Position numbers and translations under genes: made by a program. Below, in pieces: positions 1 through 5,902 of a stretch of DNA of 8,899 nt (position 1 is the stretch's first letter; every line of letters begins with the position of its first letter). Source of the DNA: an uncultured Lachnospiraceae bacterium (lineage in GTDB: Bacteria; Bacillota; Clostridia; Lachnospirales; Lachnospiraceae); NCBI GenBank assembly GCA_900549995.1, contig URQQ01000113.1:1-8899 (forward strand). Reading direction: 5' to 3'. The notes below the pieces were generated by a model, which was not told where the DNA came from, made no database searches, and saw only the letters and a list, made by a program, of their open reading frames with translations.

Positions 1-144
1 AACTGTATTTCCCAGGGATTTGACATGAAGACGCTGAGTGAGCTGCTGGGACATTCCAATGTGGGCACGACTATGCGTATTTATGTGCACTCGGATATGG
101 AACGGAAAAAAATGCTGATGTCAGGATATAAAATGGCGGCCTGA
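1..144 (+). CDS. Tyrosine recombinase/integrase, C-terminal fragment (5' end outside window)
   Basis: Frame 1 is open from the window edge and encodes 47 residues before TGA at 142-144. The fragment carries the C-terminal signature of tyrosine recombinases: LLGHSN (visible residues 15-20), with the conserved active-site His of the LGH motif at 18, then TT and IYVH with the nucleophilic Tyr at 28. A short basic tail (MERKKMLM) follows. These enzymes cut and rejoin DNA through a covalent 3'-phosphotyrosine. The N-terminal DNA-binding part and the other catalytic residues (R, K, H, R) lie outside the window, so its substrate cannot be judged. A terminator follows directly, so it is probably transcribed separately from the EPS genes. 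It could be a mobile-element integrase, a housekeeping-type recombinase, or an invertase acting on nearby DNA. Family assignment is firm; role is open. Confidence 0.85.
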   Translation, partial: NCISQGFDMKTLSELLGHSNVGTTMRIYVHSDMERKKMLMSGYKMAA

Positions 145-151
145 AGAACCG

Positions 152-193
152 CTTCCGGTACAGGTTGAATGGAACCTTTGCGGAAGTTTTTTT
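152..193 (+). terminator. Rho-independent terminator after the recombinase gene
   Basis: CTTCCG (152-157) pairs with CGGAAG (181-186), and AGGTT (162-166) pairs inside with AACCT (173-177). Seven T follow at 187-193. It begins 8 bases after the recombinase stop codon, so it most likely ends that transcript. Confidence 0.75.
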
Positions 194-217
194 GTCATGC
201 CTGTTTTTCCAGACGTA

Positions 218-245
218 TCCGGCCATAAAATATAAAAAGGCCGGA
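218..245. repeat. 7-bp inverted repeat around an AT-only core
   Basis: TCCGGCC at 218-224 is the reverse complement of GGCCGGA at 239-245. The 14-base spacer (225-238) consists only of A and T. No T-run follows, so a terminator is unlikely. A regulator operator, a recombinase site or a small structured RNA are all possible; nothing in the sequence decides between them. Confidence 0.4.
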
Positions 246-317
246 ATTCCGTATCATCAGGCAGACAGGTTTTCAGAAGCCGTCAAAAAAATGGTCAATA
301 ATTCAACAGAAGTGTAG

Positions 318-389
318 AAAACAGCTCCGGCGGTTCTTTTTCGCAAAAGGATAGATTTAGCGAAAATAAACTGCCGGAACTGTTTTTTT
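318..389 (+). terminator. Long near-palindrome with T-run: leader terminator or attenuator
   Basis: Bases 318-335 pair with 369-386 with one mismatch (325/379) and one G-T pair (332/372). After a 2x2 internal loop, TTTTCGC (338-344) pairs with GCGAAAA (360-366), leaving a 15-base loop at 345-359. That gives about 24 base pairs in 69 bases. The 3' arm runs into seven T at 383-389, and the 5' arm begins with four A, so on paper the structure could terminate in both directions. It lies about 95 bases upstream of the regulator start. If the operon promoter is upstream of it, it would be an attenuator; if downstream, an insulating terminator. Confidence 0.5.
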
Positions 390-481
390 GATCAGAGGTT
401 CCCGCAATAGACGCCTTATAAGCCAATAACAGAATATAACGATTGTACACCAGAAAAAAGAACGCCGGAAGGTGGGAAACA

Positions 482-916
482 ATGGAAAAAGATACGTATG
501 ACAGAAAAGCGGCTGGAAAGCGGATCCGTGAGAAACGCAGACAGCTGGGAATCACAATGAAGGAAGCCGCGGAACAGCTGGGACGTGTGCCTACTTATTA
601 TGCGGACATTGAAAGGGGAAACTGCGGGATGTCGGTGGAAACGATGATCGCAATTTCCAGACTGTACCATATGTCCCTGGATTACCTGATTCTTGGGAAA
701 GAAGATGATGACAGGGCGGTCAAAGACAGGGAAATAAACCGGACAGAAGAATCTGAGGCGGTATATCAGCTGCTGAACAGTGTGTCAAAGCGGGAGCGGA
801 TGTATGCGGCGAAGGTGCTGCGGACTTTTTTGATTGCCTGCAGTGATGTGGGTTTGAAGGAAGAGGAACTGCAAGCGGATGGCGATGGGCAGTTAGATGG
901 CCTGAAAAACGGATAG
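482..916 (+). CDS. XRE-family helix-turn-helix transcriptional regulator
   Basis: This 144-residue protein carries a Cro/C1-type DNA-binding domain in its first half: RKAAGKRIREKRRQLG (helix 1), then ITMKEAAEQLG as the first helix of the turn motif, VPTYYADIERGN leading into the recognition helix, and SVETMIAISRLYHMSLDYLILG closing the domain. The rest is charged and predicted helical, with no recognisable ligand domain. I chose ATG 482 because AAGGTGG (470-476) sits 5 bases before it; an in-frame TTG at 443 would add 13 residues but lacks a comparable ribosome site. It is the first gene of the same-strand EPS cluster, 28 bases before the phosphatase gene, so control of this operon is the likely role. 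Whether it activates or represses cannot be seen. Confidence 0.85.
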   Translation: MEKDTYDRKAAGKRIREKRRQLGITMKEAAEQLGRVPTYYADIERGNCGMSVETMIAISRLYHMSLDYLILGKEDDDRAVKDREINRTEESEAVYQLLNSVSKRERMYAAKVLRTFLIACSDVGLKEEELQADGDGQLDGLKNG

Positions 917-944
917 AGACAGGAAACGGGATGGAATAGTTGGT

Positions 945-1712
945 ATGGGTGGAATAGAGAATATCCAGGGATTAGAAGATATTCAAGGATTTACTGATAT
1001 TCATTGCCATGTGCTGCCGATGGTGGATGACGGGGCGGAAACGATGGAAATGGCGCTGGACATGCTGAGGATTGCGGCAGAGGAAGGTATCCGGAAAATG
1101 ATTCTGACACCTCACCAGAAGGCGGACAGAAAATGTGTCACTCCGGAAGGAATTATCAGGCGGATGGTTCTGCTTCAGGAAGAGGCGGATAAAAAAGGAA
1201 TTCCGGTAAAACTGTTTCCGGGAAATGAAATTTTTTACAGACATGGGCTGGGAGAACTGCTGGAGCTGGGAAAAATCAGGACACTGGCGAATTCTCATTA
1301 TGTATTGGTGGAATTCCTGCCCGGTGAGGACTTTGGGTATATACGGGATGCTTTAAACCGGCTTATTTCTTTTGGATACTGGCCGGTGGTGGCACATGTG
1401 GAGAGATACATGAATGTGGTGAAGAATCTGCAGAAAGCAGAGGAGCTGAAAGAGGATACCGGGTGTTATTTTCAGATAAATGCAGCGAGCGTCATGGGGG
1501 AGCATGGATTTTGAGAGAAAGCGATTACAAGGAAGCTGTTGAAGCAGGGAGCCGTTGATTTTGTAGGGACGGACGCCCACCGGAGTGAAGGCAGGCGGAG
1601 CCCCCGCCTGAGAGAATGCGCAGGATGGATACAGAAAAGGCTTGGGAAGGATTATGCAGATAAGCTTTTGATTGGGAACCCGCAGGCGGTACTGGAGGAC
1701 AGGGTGATTTAG
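945..1712 (+). pseudogene. CpsB/CapC-type PHP protein-tyrosine phosphatase, interrupted by an in-frame TGA
   Basis: Reading from ATG 945 gives 189 residues to TGA 1512-1514. The same frame then continues for 65 residues to TAG 1710-1712, and both parts match one PHP-fold, manganese-dependent phosphatase of about 255 residues, the usual family length. Metal-binding motifs are visible in order: DIHCH (18-22) with DDGAE following, LTPH, PGNEIFY, VVAHVERY, and, only after the stop, VGTDAHR. The last motif supplies the terminal D-x-H ligands, so the truncated product should be inactive. The stop lies in the expected arginine position of a GFREKAITRKLL-like stretch, so one CGA to TGA change explains it. 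In this family the enzyme removes phosphate from the tyrosine tail of the partner BY-kinase, encoded two genes downstream. No strong ribosome site precedes ATG 945. Real nonsense mutation, readthrough and sequence error remain possible. Confidence 0.8.
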
Positions 1713-1729
1713 CGCAGAGAGAAAATGCA

Positions 1730-1805
1730 GGTAGGAAATATAGATAGAAAGTACAGATAGAAAATACAGATGGAAAGTACAAATAGAAAATACGGATAGA
1801 TACTG
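1730..1805 (+). repeat. Short array of 13-bp direct repeats upstream of the Wzz gene
   Basis: Four adjacent 13-base units start at 1743, 1756, 1769 and 1782, with consensus GATAGAAARTACA. A degenerate unit follows at 1795-1805, and weaker copies precede from about 1730. The units alternate AGTACA/AATACA endings, making two 26-base blocks. The array lies between the phosphatase stop and the chain-length gene. No coding function is apparent. It may be a protein-binding array, a recombination-prone minisatellite, or simply a slippage product. Confidence 0.7.
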
Positions 1806-1809
1806 TAAA

Positions 1810-1838
1810 TTGATTATGCAGACAGGTCAAATGTTAAT
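1810..1838 (+). promoter_or_regulatory. Weak possible sigma-70 type promoter before the Wzz gene
   Basis: TTGATT at 1810-1815 and GTTAAT at 1833-1838 are separated by 17 bases. Each matches 4 of 6 consensus bases. The site lies just after the 13-bp array and about 60 bases before the Wzz start. TGATTA (1811-1816) and TAATCA (1835-1840) form an inverted repeat over it. An internal promoter is plausible, but chance matches of this quality are common. Confidence 0.2.
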
Positions 1839-1896
1839 CACAGTCAATGGATATTAAACTTTATCAGATAAGAAACAGGATGGGAGAAAGCAAGGG

Positions 1897-2634
1897 ATGG
1901 AAGAGAATACAATACGCCAGACGGATGAAATTGAGATTGATTTATGGGAAATCTGTCTGGTGCTGATACATAATCTGGCATTGATTATTTCCGTGGGAAT
2001 CATGGTGGCGCTGGGCACTTTTCTGTTTACGCAGCTGCTGGTGACGCCTTCTTACGAGTCCACCACTAAGATATATATATTGAATAAACAGGAAAATGCT
2101 TCGGTTACTTATTCGGATATCCAGTTGGGGACACAGCTGACGAAGGACTATGCGGAACTGATCCAGAGCCGGTTTGTCTTAGAAGAAGTAGTGCAGGGGA
2201 TGGGGCTGGATCTGACATATGAACAGATGAAGGAAAAGGTTTCGGTTACGACGCCGACGGAAACCCGTATTCTGGCGATTACAGTGAAAGATTCCGACCC
2301 GGTGATGGCGATGAAAATGGCCAATGCGATCCGGGAGGCTGCCGCAGTACATATCATGAACGTGATGGACATCCAGGCAGTGAATGTGGCGGAGACTGCA
2401 AATATGCCGATGAAAAAGGCGAGTCCCAGCGTATTGAAGAATACGTTTATTGGCGGGCTGCTTGGGGTATTCCTGATAATCGCTGTTGTGCTGGTCCGTT
2501 ACCTGATGGATGACACGGTGAAAACCCCGGAGGATGTGGAGAAGTATCTGCAGCTTTCTACTTTGGCGGTAATTCCGTTAAATGAAGGGGAAAGCGAAGG
2601 AAAAAAGAAAAAGAAGAAAGTAAAAAGAAGCTAG
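1897..2634 (+). CDS. Wzz-type polysaccharide chain-length protein, BY-kinase adaptor (CpsC/CapA-like)
   Basis: This 245-residue membrane protein has the layout of the transmembrane partner of Firmicute BY-kinases. A short acidic cytoplasmic start (DEIEIDLWEI, 10-19) leads into a first membrane helix at about 20-48. An extracellular part of about 130 residues includes YESTTKIYILNKQ, typical of the Wzz domain. A second membrane helix lies at about 181-205, followed by a cytoplasmic tail with PEDVEKYLQLSTLAVIP. In this family the tail activates the kinase and the pair sets polymer length and export. The last residues form an unusually basic run, six Lys then VKRS. GGGAG at 1882-1886 is the likely ribosome site, 10 bases before ATG. 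The kinase gene follows after 115 bases. Confidence 0.88.
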   Translation: MEENTIRQTDEIEIDLWEICLVLIHNLALIISVGIMVALGTFLFTQLLVTPSYESTTKIYILNKQENASVTYSDIQLGTQLTKDYAELIQSRFVLEEVVQGMGLDLTYEQMKEKVSVTTPTETRILAITVKDSDPVMAMKMANAIREAAAVHIMNVMDIQAVNVAETANMPMKKASPSVLKNTFIGGLLGVFLIIAVVLVRYLMDDTVKTPEDVEKYLQLSTLAVIPLNEGESEGKKKKKKVKRS

Positions 2635-2749
2635 AAAGTTAGCTGGAACAACGATGATTTAGAAAAAGGCGGGCAGGAACGAGAAGAAGTTTTTTCTGCT
2701 GTTATCATACGCGGCTTGTAAACGAAAGAAAAAAGAAGGCGGAGAAAGA

Positions 2750-3745
2750 ATGCAGACGGTAAATTTTAATGCAATAGAGAAACTGGATTTCCGGACGAAG
2801 GAAAGCTATAAGACACTGCGGACGAACCTGGAATTTTCCGGCAGGGACAGGAAGGTGATTTCTGTAACCAGCTGTACGCCGAATGAAGGAAAGACCAGCG
2901 TCTCCTTTCAACTGGCACTGTCGGTTGCGGAAGGCGGCAAGCGTGTGGTCCTTGTAGATGCAGACTTAAGAAAATCAGTGCTGAAGGGAAGATATAAGAC
3001 GAATGCTTCCAGGTACGGACTGTCTCATTATTTGAGCGGGCAGGCCTCAATTCAGGATATTACATGCAGGACAAATATTGAGAACTTCTTTGTTATTTTT
3101 TCCGGCCCGGTGCCGCCTAATCCCAGTGAACTGTTGGGGAATGATGCATTTCGTCTGCTGCTGGAATATCTGCGGAATGAATATGATTATGTGATTGTAG
3201 ATACGCCGCCGCTGGGAAGCGTAATTGACGGGGCGGTTGCCGCACAGTATTGCGATGGAACGGTAGTTGTGATTGAAAGCGGCGCAATCAGCTATAAGTT
3301 TGCGCAGAAGGTGAAGGAGCAGCTGGAGAAGGTGGACTGCCGGATCCTGGGAGTGATACTGAATAAGGTGAATATGAGCGGCAAAGGGTATTATGGCGCT
3401 TACTATGGAAAATATTATGGGAAGTATTATGGAAAGTATTACGGAGGGAATGAGGAAGGCGGACTGCATTCTGCAGTAGTGCAGAAGGGGCTGAAACCGG
3501 TAAAGGCCGGGCAGAAGCAGGAAGAGAATGGCTCTGGTTTGAAAGGGCACGAAGGCAGGGCTGCGGCAAAGGCTGACGGAAATGTGAAACTGGCTGTCGG
3601 AGATTCCGGGGAGGAACAAGCGGAAGGCCTGTATGAAGAAGATGACATGATACAGCTGGATGTGGATATCGTGCAGTTGGAGGAAGCTGAAATAGAAATG
3701 CTGGAAGAACCGGAGGAAGCAGGAGGGGAGAAAAAATGGAAATAA
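2750..3745 (+). CDS. Tyrosine-protein kinase of the BY-kinase family (CpsD/CapB-like) with an acidic C-terminal extension
   Basis: This cytoplasmic kinase autophosphorylates on C-terminal tyrosines when bound to its Wzz-type partner. The P-loop motifs are all present: Walker A TPNEGKTS (43-50, Lys48), Walker A' VVLVDADLRK (66-75), and Walker B YVIVDTPPLG (147-156). The tyrosine cluster at 214-231 holds ten Tyr as five YY pairs spaced by Gly-Lys or similar. Family members usually end soon after this cluster, at roughly 230-250 residues. This one continues to 331 with a Gly/Lys-rich segment and then a strongly acidic one (DDMIQLDVDIVQLEEAEIEMLEE, about 298-320, mostly D/E/I/L). AAGGCGGAG (2736-2744) precedes ATG by 5 bases. 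The 3' end overlaps the next gene by 10 bases, so the two are probably translated together. Confidence 0.9.
   Translation: MQTVNFNAIEKLDFRTKESYKTLRTNLEFSGRDRKVISVTSCTPNEGKTSVSFQLALSVAEGGKRVVLVDADLRKSVLKGRYKTNASRYGLSHYLSGQASIQDITCRTNIENFFVIFSGPVPPNPSELLGNDAFRLLLEYLRNEYDYVIVDTPPLGSVIDGAVAAQYCDGTVVVIESGAISYKFAQKVKEQLEKVDCRILGVILNKVNMSGKGYYGAYYGKYYGKYYGKYYGGNEEGGLHSAVVQKGLKPVKAGQKQEENGSGLKGHEGRAAAKADGNVKLAVGDSGEEQAEGLYEEDDMIQLDVDIVQLEEAEIEMLEEPEEAGGEKKWK
3389..3448 (+). repeat. Five 12-bp coding repeats in the kinase tyrosine tail
   Basis: Five in-frame 12-base units (consensus TAYTAYGGRAAR) encode Tyr-Tyr-Gly-x. Units 2 to 4 are closest, differing at a few positions only. Gain or loss of a unit would keep the frame and change the number of phosphorylatable tyrosines by two. 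Confidence 0.85.
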
Positions 3746-4563
3746 AAAAACTGGCAATTGGAATAGGGATTGTGGATGCTGTCCTTCTTGTTGTATGCCT
3801 GTTCCTGTATCTGGGGAAGGACAGAACGCCGCCAGTGATATCCTTTGGCGATAGTACGGCGGTCTATGAAGACAGGATGGACGAGAGTCTCCTGCTGCAG
3901 GAAGTAACAGCGACGGATGACAGGGATGGAGATGTGAGCAATAGCCTGATGGTGGAAAAGGTAGCTGGAACAAACGGAAAAGAAGTGATCGTAACGTTTG
4001 TAGCACTGGATCAATCCAATAATGTGGGCAAGGCATCGAAGGTGTTTGCGGTTGCTTCAGGATCTGCTGCTGCGCCCGGTGGTGAAGATATGCAGGCGGA
4101 CGATGGAAATAGAATGAGTCAGAATGAGACGGAATCAGGCACGGTAATGGGAGATGATTCGGCGGAGGATAACAGCTCTGAGGATGGCGGGGCTGCGGAT
4201 AACCGTGATGCCAAAGATACACAGCAGGATGGAAATGCCGGGGATGAAAACGGCGGGAAAGAAAATGCAGGAGACGAAAACCGGGAAGATGGAGACGGAA
4301 ATGAAGAACAGTCGGGTCCTGCTCCTGTGCTGGTGATGAATTCCGATGAGATTATTACTAAAAAAGGAACTGCACCGAACTGGAATACGGTGATAGATAC
4401 AATGTCGGACGATAAAGATGATTATAATACGCTTTATAATAACTTGAAGCTGGAAGGACATGTGGATCTGAGCAGATCCGGGGAGTATCCGGTGACGCTT
4501 TATACGGTGGATTCTGATGGGAACAGATCAGAGGCGAGAGAACTGATTGTAAAGGTGGAATAG
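3736..4563 (+). CDS. Membrane-anchored protein with two Ig-like (DUF5011-like) domains
   Basis: This 275-residue protein starts with two lysines and a hydrophobic helix (about 6-27) and no obvious cleavage site, so it is probably anchored with its bulk outside the cell. Residues 31-107 look like a bacterial Ig-like DUF5011 domain: TPPVISFGD at the start, DDRDGDVS in the middle, and VTFVALDQSNNVGKAS at the end. Residues 108-196 form a low-complexity linker rich in Asp, Glu, Gly and Asn with repeated GDEN motifs. Residues 197-275 form a second similar domain ending YTVDSDGNRSEARELIVKVE. The start is well set: AGGAGGGGAG lies at 3721-3730, and the ATG overlaps the kinase gene by 10 bases. Tight coupling suggests a role with the kinase/Wzz complex, perhaps as an extracellular polymer-binding or scaffold subunit. 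That role is inference. Confidence 0.7.
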   Translation: MEIKKLAIGIGIVDAVLLVVCLFLYLGKDRTPPVISFGDSTAVYEDRMDESLLLQEVTATDDRDGDVSNSLMVEKVAGTNGKEVIVTFVALDQSNNVGKASKVFAVASGSAAAPGGEDMQADDGNRMSQNETESGTVMGDDSAEDNSSEDGGAADNRDAKDTQQDGNAGDENGGKENAGDENREDGDGNEEQSGPAPVLVMNSDEIITKKGTAPNWNTVIDTMSDDKDDYNTLYNNLKLEGHVDLSRSGEYPVTLYTVDSDGNRSEARELIVKVE

Positions 4564-4762
4564 GAAAGAGATGCGGGTGGGGTGCAGTAGGACAACTGGA
4601 AATACATCTGGAAAAAGGCTAAAGAAATGCGGGGGATAAATGAGAAAAAGCATAAACAAAATGGTGCCGCTAAACTTCCAGTTGTGGGGATATAAATGCT
4701 CTGAATCGGGAGATTTATGAAGATAGGTTGAAGTAAGAAATTAATGAAAGTAGGTACGAAGT
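4564..4762 (+). other. 199-base gap between the regulatory cassette and the glycosyltransferases
   Basis: No terminator-like hairpin or convincing promoter is seen, so transcription may run through. The only candidate gene is a 26-residue ORF at 4640-4720 (ATG preceded by GGGGGA), starting MRKSINKMVPLNF, with no recognised family. The stretch is purine-rich with scattered short stop-ended frames and could be the scar of a lost gene. A priming sugar-phosphate transferase is often found at about this place in comparable loci. Confidence 0.5.
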
Positions 4763-5902
4763 ATGAGGGAAAAGCTAAAACTGCTTTATATTGTCGAGGC
4801 AATGGGTGGAGGTGTGTTTACATATATTGTGGATTTAGCAAATGAATTAGTGGAAGATTTTGACATGTATGTTGCCTATGCCATCCGTCCACAAACGCCG
4901 CAAGATTATATTTCGTACTTTGATGCAAGAATTCATCTAATAAAAGTAGAAAATTTTGTACGCTCTATCAACGCTGGTAAGGATCTAAAGGCATTCTTTG
5001 AAATTAAGAAAATTGTAAAAGAGATTAAACCGGACATCATTCATCTTCATTCATCCAAGGCAGGGGCATTAGGCAGATGGGCCTTCAACGGTCATAAAAT
5101 ACCGATGTTCTATACTCCACATGGATATAGTTTTCTCATGAGAGATTACAGTAGTGCTAAGAGAATAGTTTTTAAATTTATTGAAATTATTTCTGCGAAG
5201 AGGTTTTGCACTACTATCAGTTGCAGCGAAGGTGAACATCAGGAAACTTTGAAATTTACCAACCATGCAACATATGTAGACAATGGAATTAATATCTTTG
5301 AAATGGATAGGCAGCTTGAGGGTGTAAAGGCGGCTTTCCATCCGTTCACTGTATTTACACTTGGACGGATTTGTTACCAGAAGAATCCGACATTGTTTAA
5401 CCAGATAGCAGAAGCTATGCCGGAGGTAAACTTCCTTTGGATTGGGGACGGTGAGATGCGTGGAGAATTGACATCTTCCAATATAGAAATTACTGGTTGG
5501 GCTGATAGAAAATCGGCTCTGATGAAATCTATGAACGCGGATGTCTTTATGTTGACATCGCTGTGGGAAGGGCTGCCCATCTCATTGCTGGAAGCAATGT
5601 ATATAAAAAAGCCGTGTGTTGTTAATAACGTGATCGGCAACCGAGATGTTATACACAATGGCGAGAATGGATTTGTCTGCAACGAAGTAAAAGAGTTTGT
5701 TGAGGCAATCCGAGAAAGTCGAGGAGATACGGCTCAGATGTATGCAGAAAAAGCTTACCAGGATGTCTTGGAAAAATACAATACAAATGTGATGGCGAAG
5801 AAGTACACCCAAATTTACGGGGGGGGGGTACAGCATAACGTAGTCTTTGCAGCTTACTCTTTTTCAAGAGCGTGTTATGTCACTGGAAAGGTGGTGGCAT
5901 AA
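4763..5902 (+). CDS. Glycosyltransferase family 4-type (GT-B fold), C-terminus altered by a 10-G tract
   Basis: This transferase would add one sugar of the repeat unit on the cytoplasmic membrane face. The N-terminal acceptor domain shows GGGVFTYIVDLA (15-26), IIHLHSSKAG (92-101) and YTPHG (117-121). The donor domain shows TLGRICYQKNP (199-209), WIGDGEMR (226-233), and the EX7E-type motif SLWEGLPISLLEAM (266-279, Glu269 and Glu277). The fold is complete by about residue 352. Ten G (5819-5828) then encode three Gly and lead into a 25-residue tail that looks unlike the family. With nine G the frame would end at TAG 5841-5843, and with eight or eleven at TAA 5836-5838 (present numbering). In the state shown, the stop TAA overlaps the next ATG as TAATG. 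Base composition becomes more AT-rich from here. Sugar specificity cannot be read from the sequence. Confidence 0.85.
   Translation: MREKLKLLYIVEAMGGGVFTYIVDLANELVEDFDMYVAYAIRPQTPQDYISYFDARIHLIKVENFVRSINAGKDLKAFFEIKKIVKEIKPDIIHLHSSKAGALGRWAFNGHKIPMFYTPHGYSFLMRDYSSAKRIVFKFIEIISAKRFCTTISCSEGEHQETLKFTNHATYVDNGINIFEMDRQLEGVKAAFHPFTVFTLGRICYQKNPTLFNQIAEAMPEVNFLWIGDGEMRGELTSSNIEITGWADRKSALMKSMNADVFMLTSLWEGLPISLLEAMYIKKPCVVNNVIGNRDVIHNGENGFVCNEVKEFVEAIRESRGDTAQMYAEKAYQDVLEKYNTNVMAKKYTQIYGGGVQHNVVFAAYSFSRACYVTGKVVA
5819..5828 (+). repeat. 10-G homopolymer near the 3' end of the glycosyltransferase gene
   Basis: Ten consecutive G within the coding frame, directly followed by TAC. Length changes by slippage would swap three alternative C-termini without touching the catalytic domains. 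Confidence 0.9.

Larger units (their letters stand above)
145..481 (+). other. Gene-free leader region upstream of the XRE regulator
   Basis: No convincing coding sequence is seen on either strand in these 337 bases. The stretch holds the recombinase terminator, a 7-bp inverted repeat at 218-245, the 10-base palindrome CGGAATTCCG at 242-251, and a large near-palindrome at 318-386. I looked for sigma-70 type promoters. TATAAC at 434-439 and TAAAAT at 226-231 resemble -10 boxes, but neither has a good -35 at 16-18 bases, so no promoter is called. The operon promoter is nevertheless expected here, since the next gene begins a same-strand run. Confidence 0.6.

Noticed and set aside
443..481. Upstream TTG start for the XRE regulator
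   Set aside because: The extra 13 residues have no helix-turn-helix role, and the ATG at 482 has a far better ribosome site.
1512..1514. Selenocysteine recoding of the phosphatase TGA
   Set aside because: The position is not a known redox or metal residue in the family, an arginine codon fits there, and I see no convincing SECIS-like hairpin directly after it.
1730..1805. CRISPR array
   Set aside because: The units are 13 bases and directly adjacent with no unique spacers, and no cas genes are present.
2635..2749. Weak hairpin (2673-2699) between the Wzz and kinase genes as a terminator
   Set aside because: The 7-bp stem contains a G-T pair and no T-run follows the 3' arm.
3047..4222. 391-residue open frame on the minus strand across the kinase and Ig-like genes
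   Set aside because: It is rich in His, Pro, Phe and Ser with no family motifs, and it is antisense to two well-supported genes. It reflects plus-strand codon bias.
4640..4720. 26-residue ORF with a possible ribosome site
   Set aside because: No recognisable family, short length and an intergenic setting; described within the gap entry but not called as a gene.
5872..5901. GTG start 10 codons before the GT8 ATG
   Set aside because: The added residues are not family-like and overlap the ribosome site used by ATG 5902.
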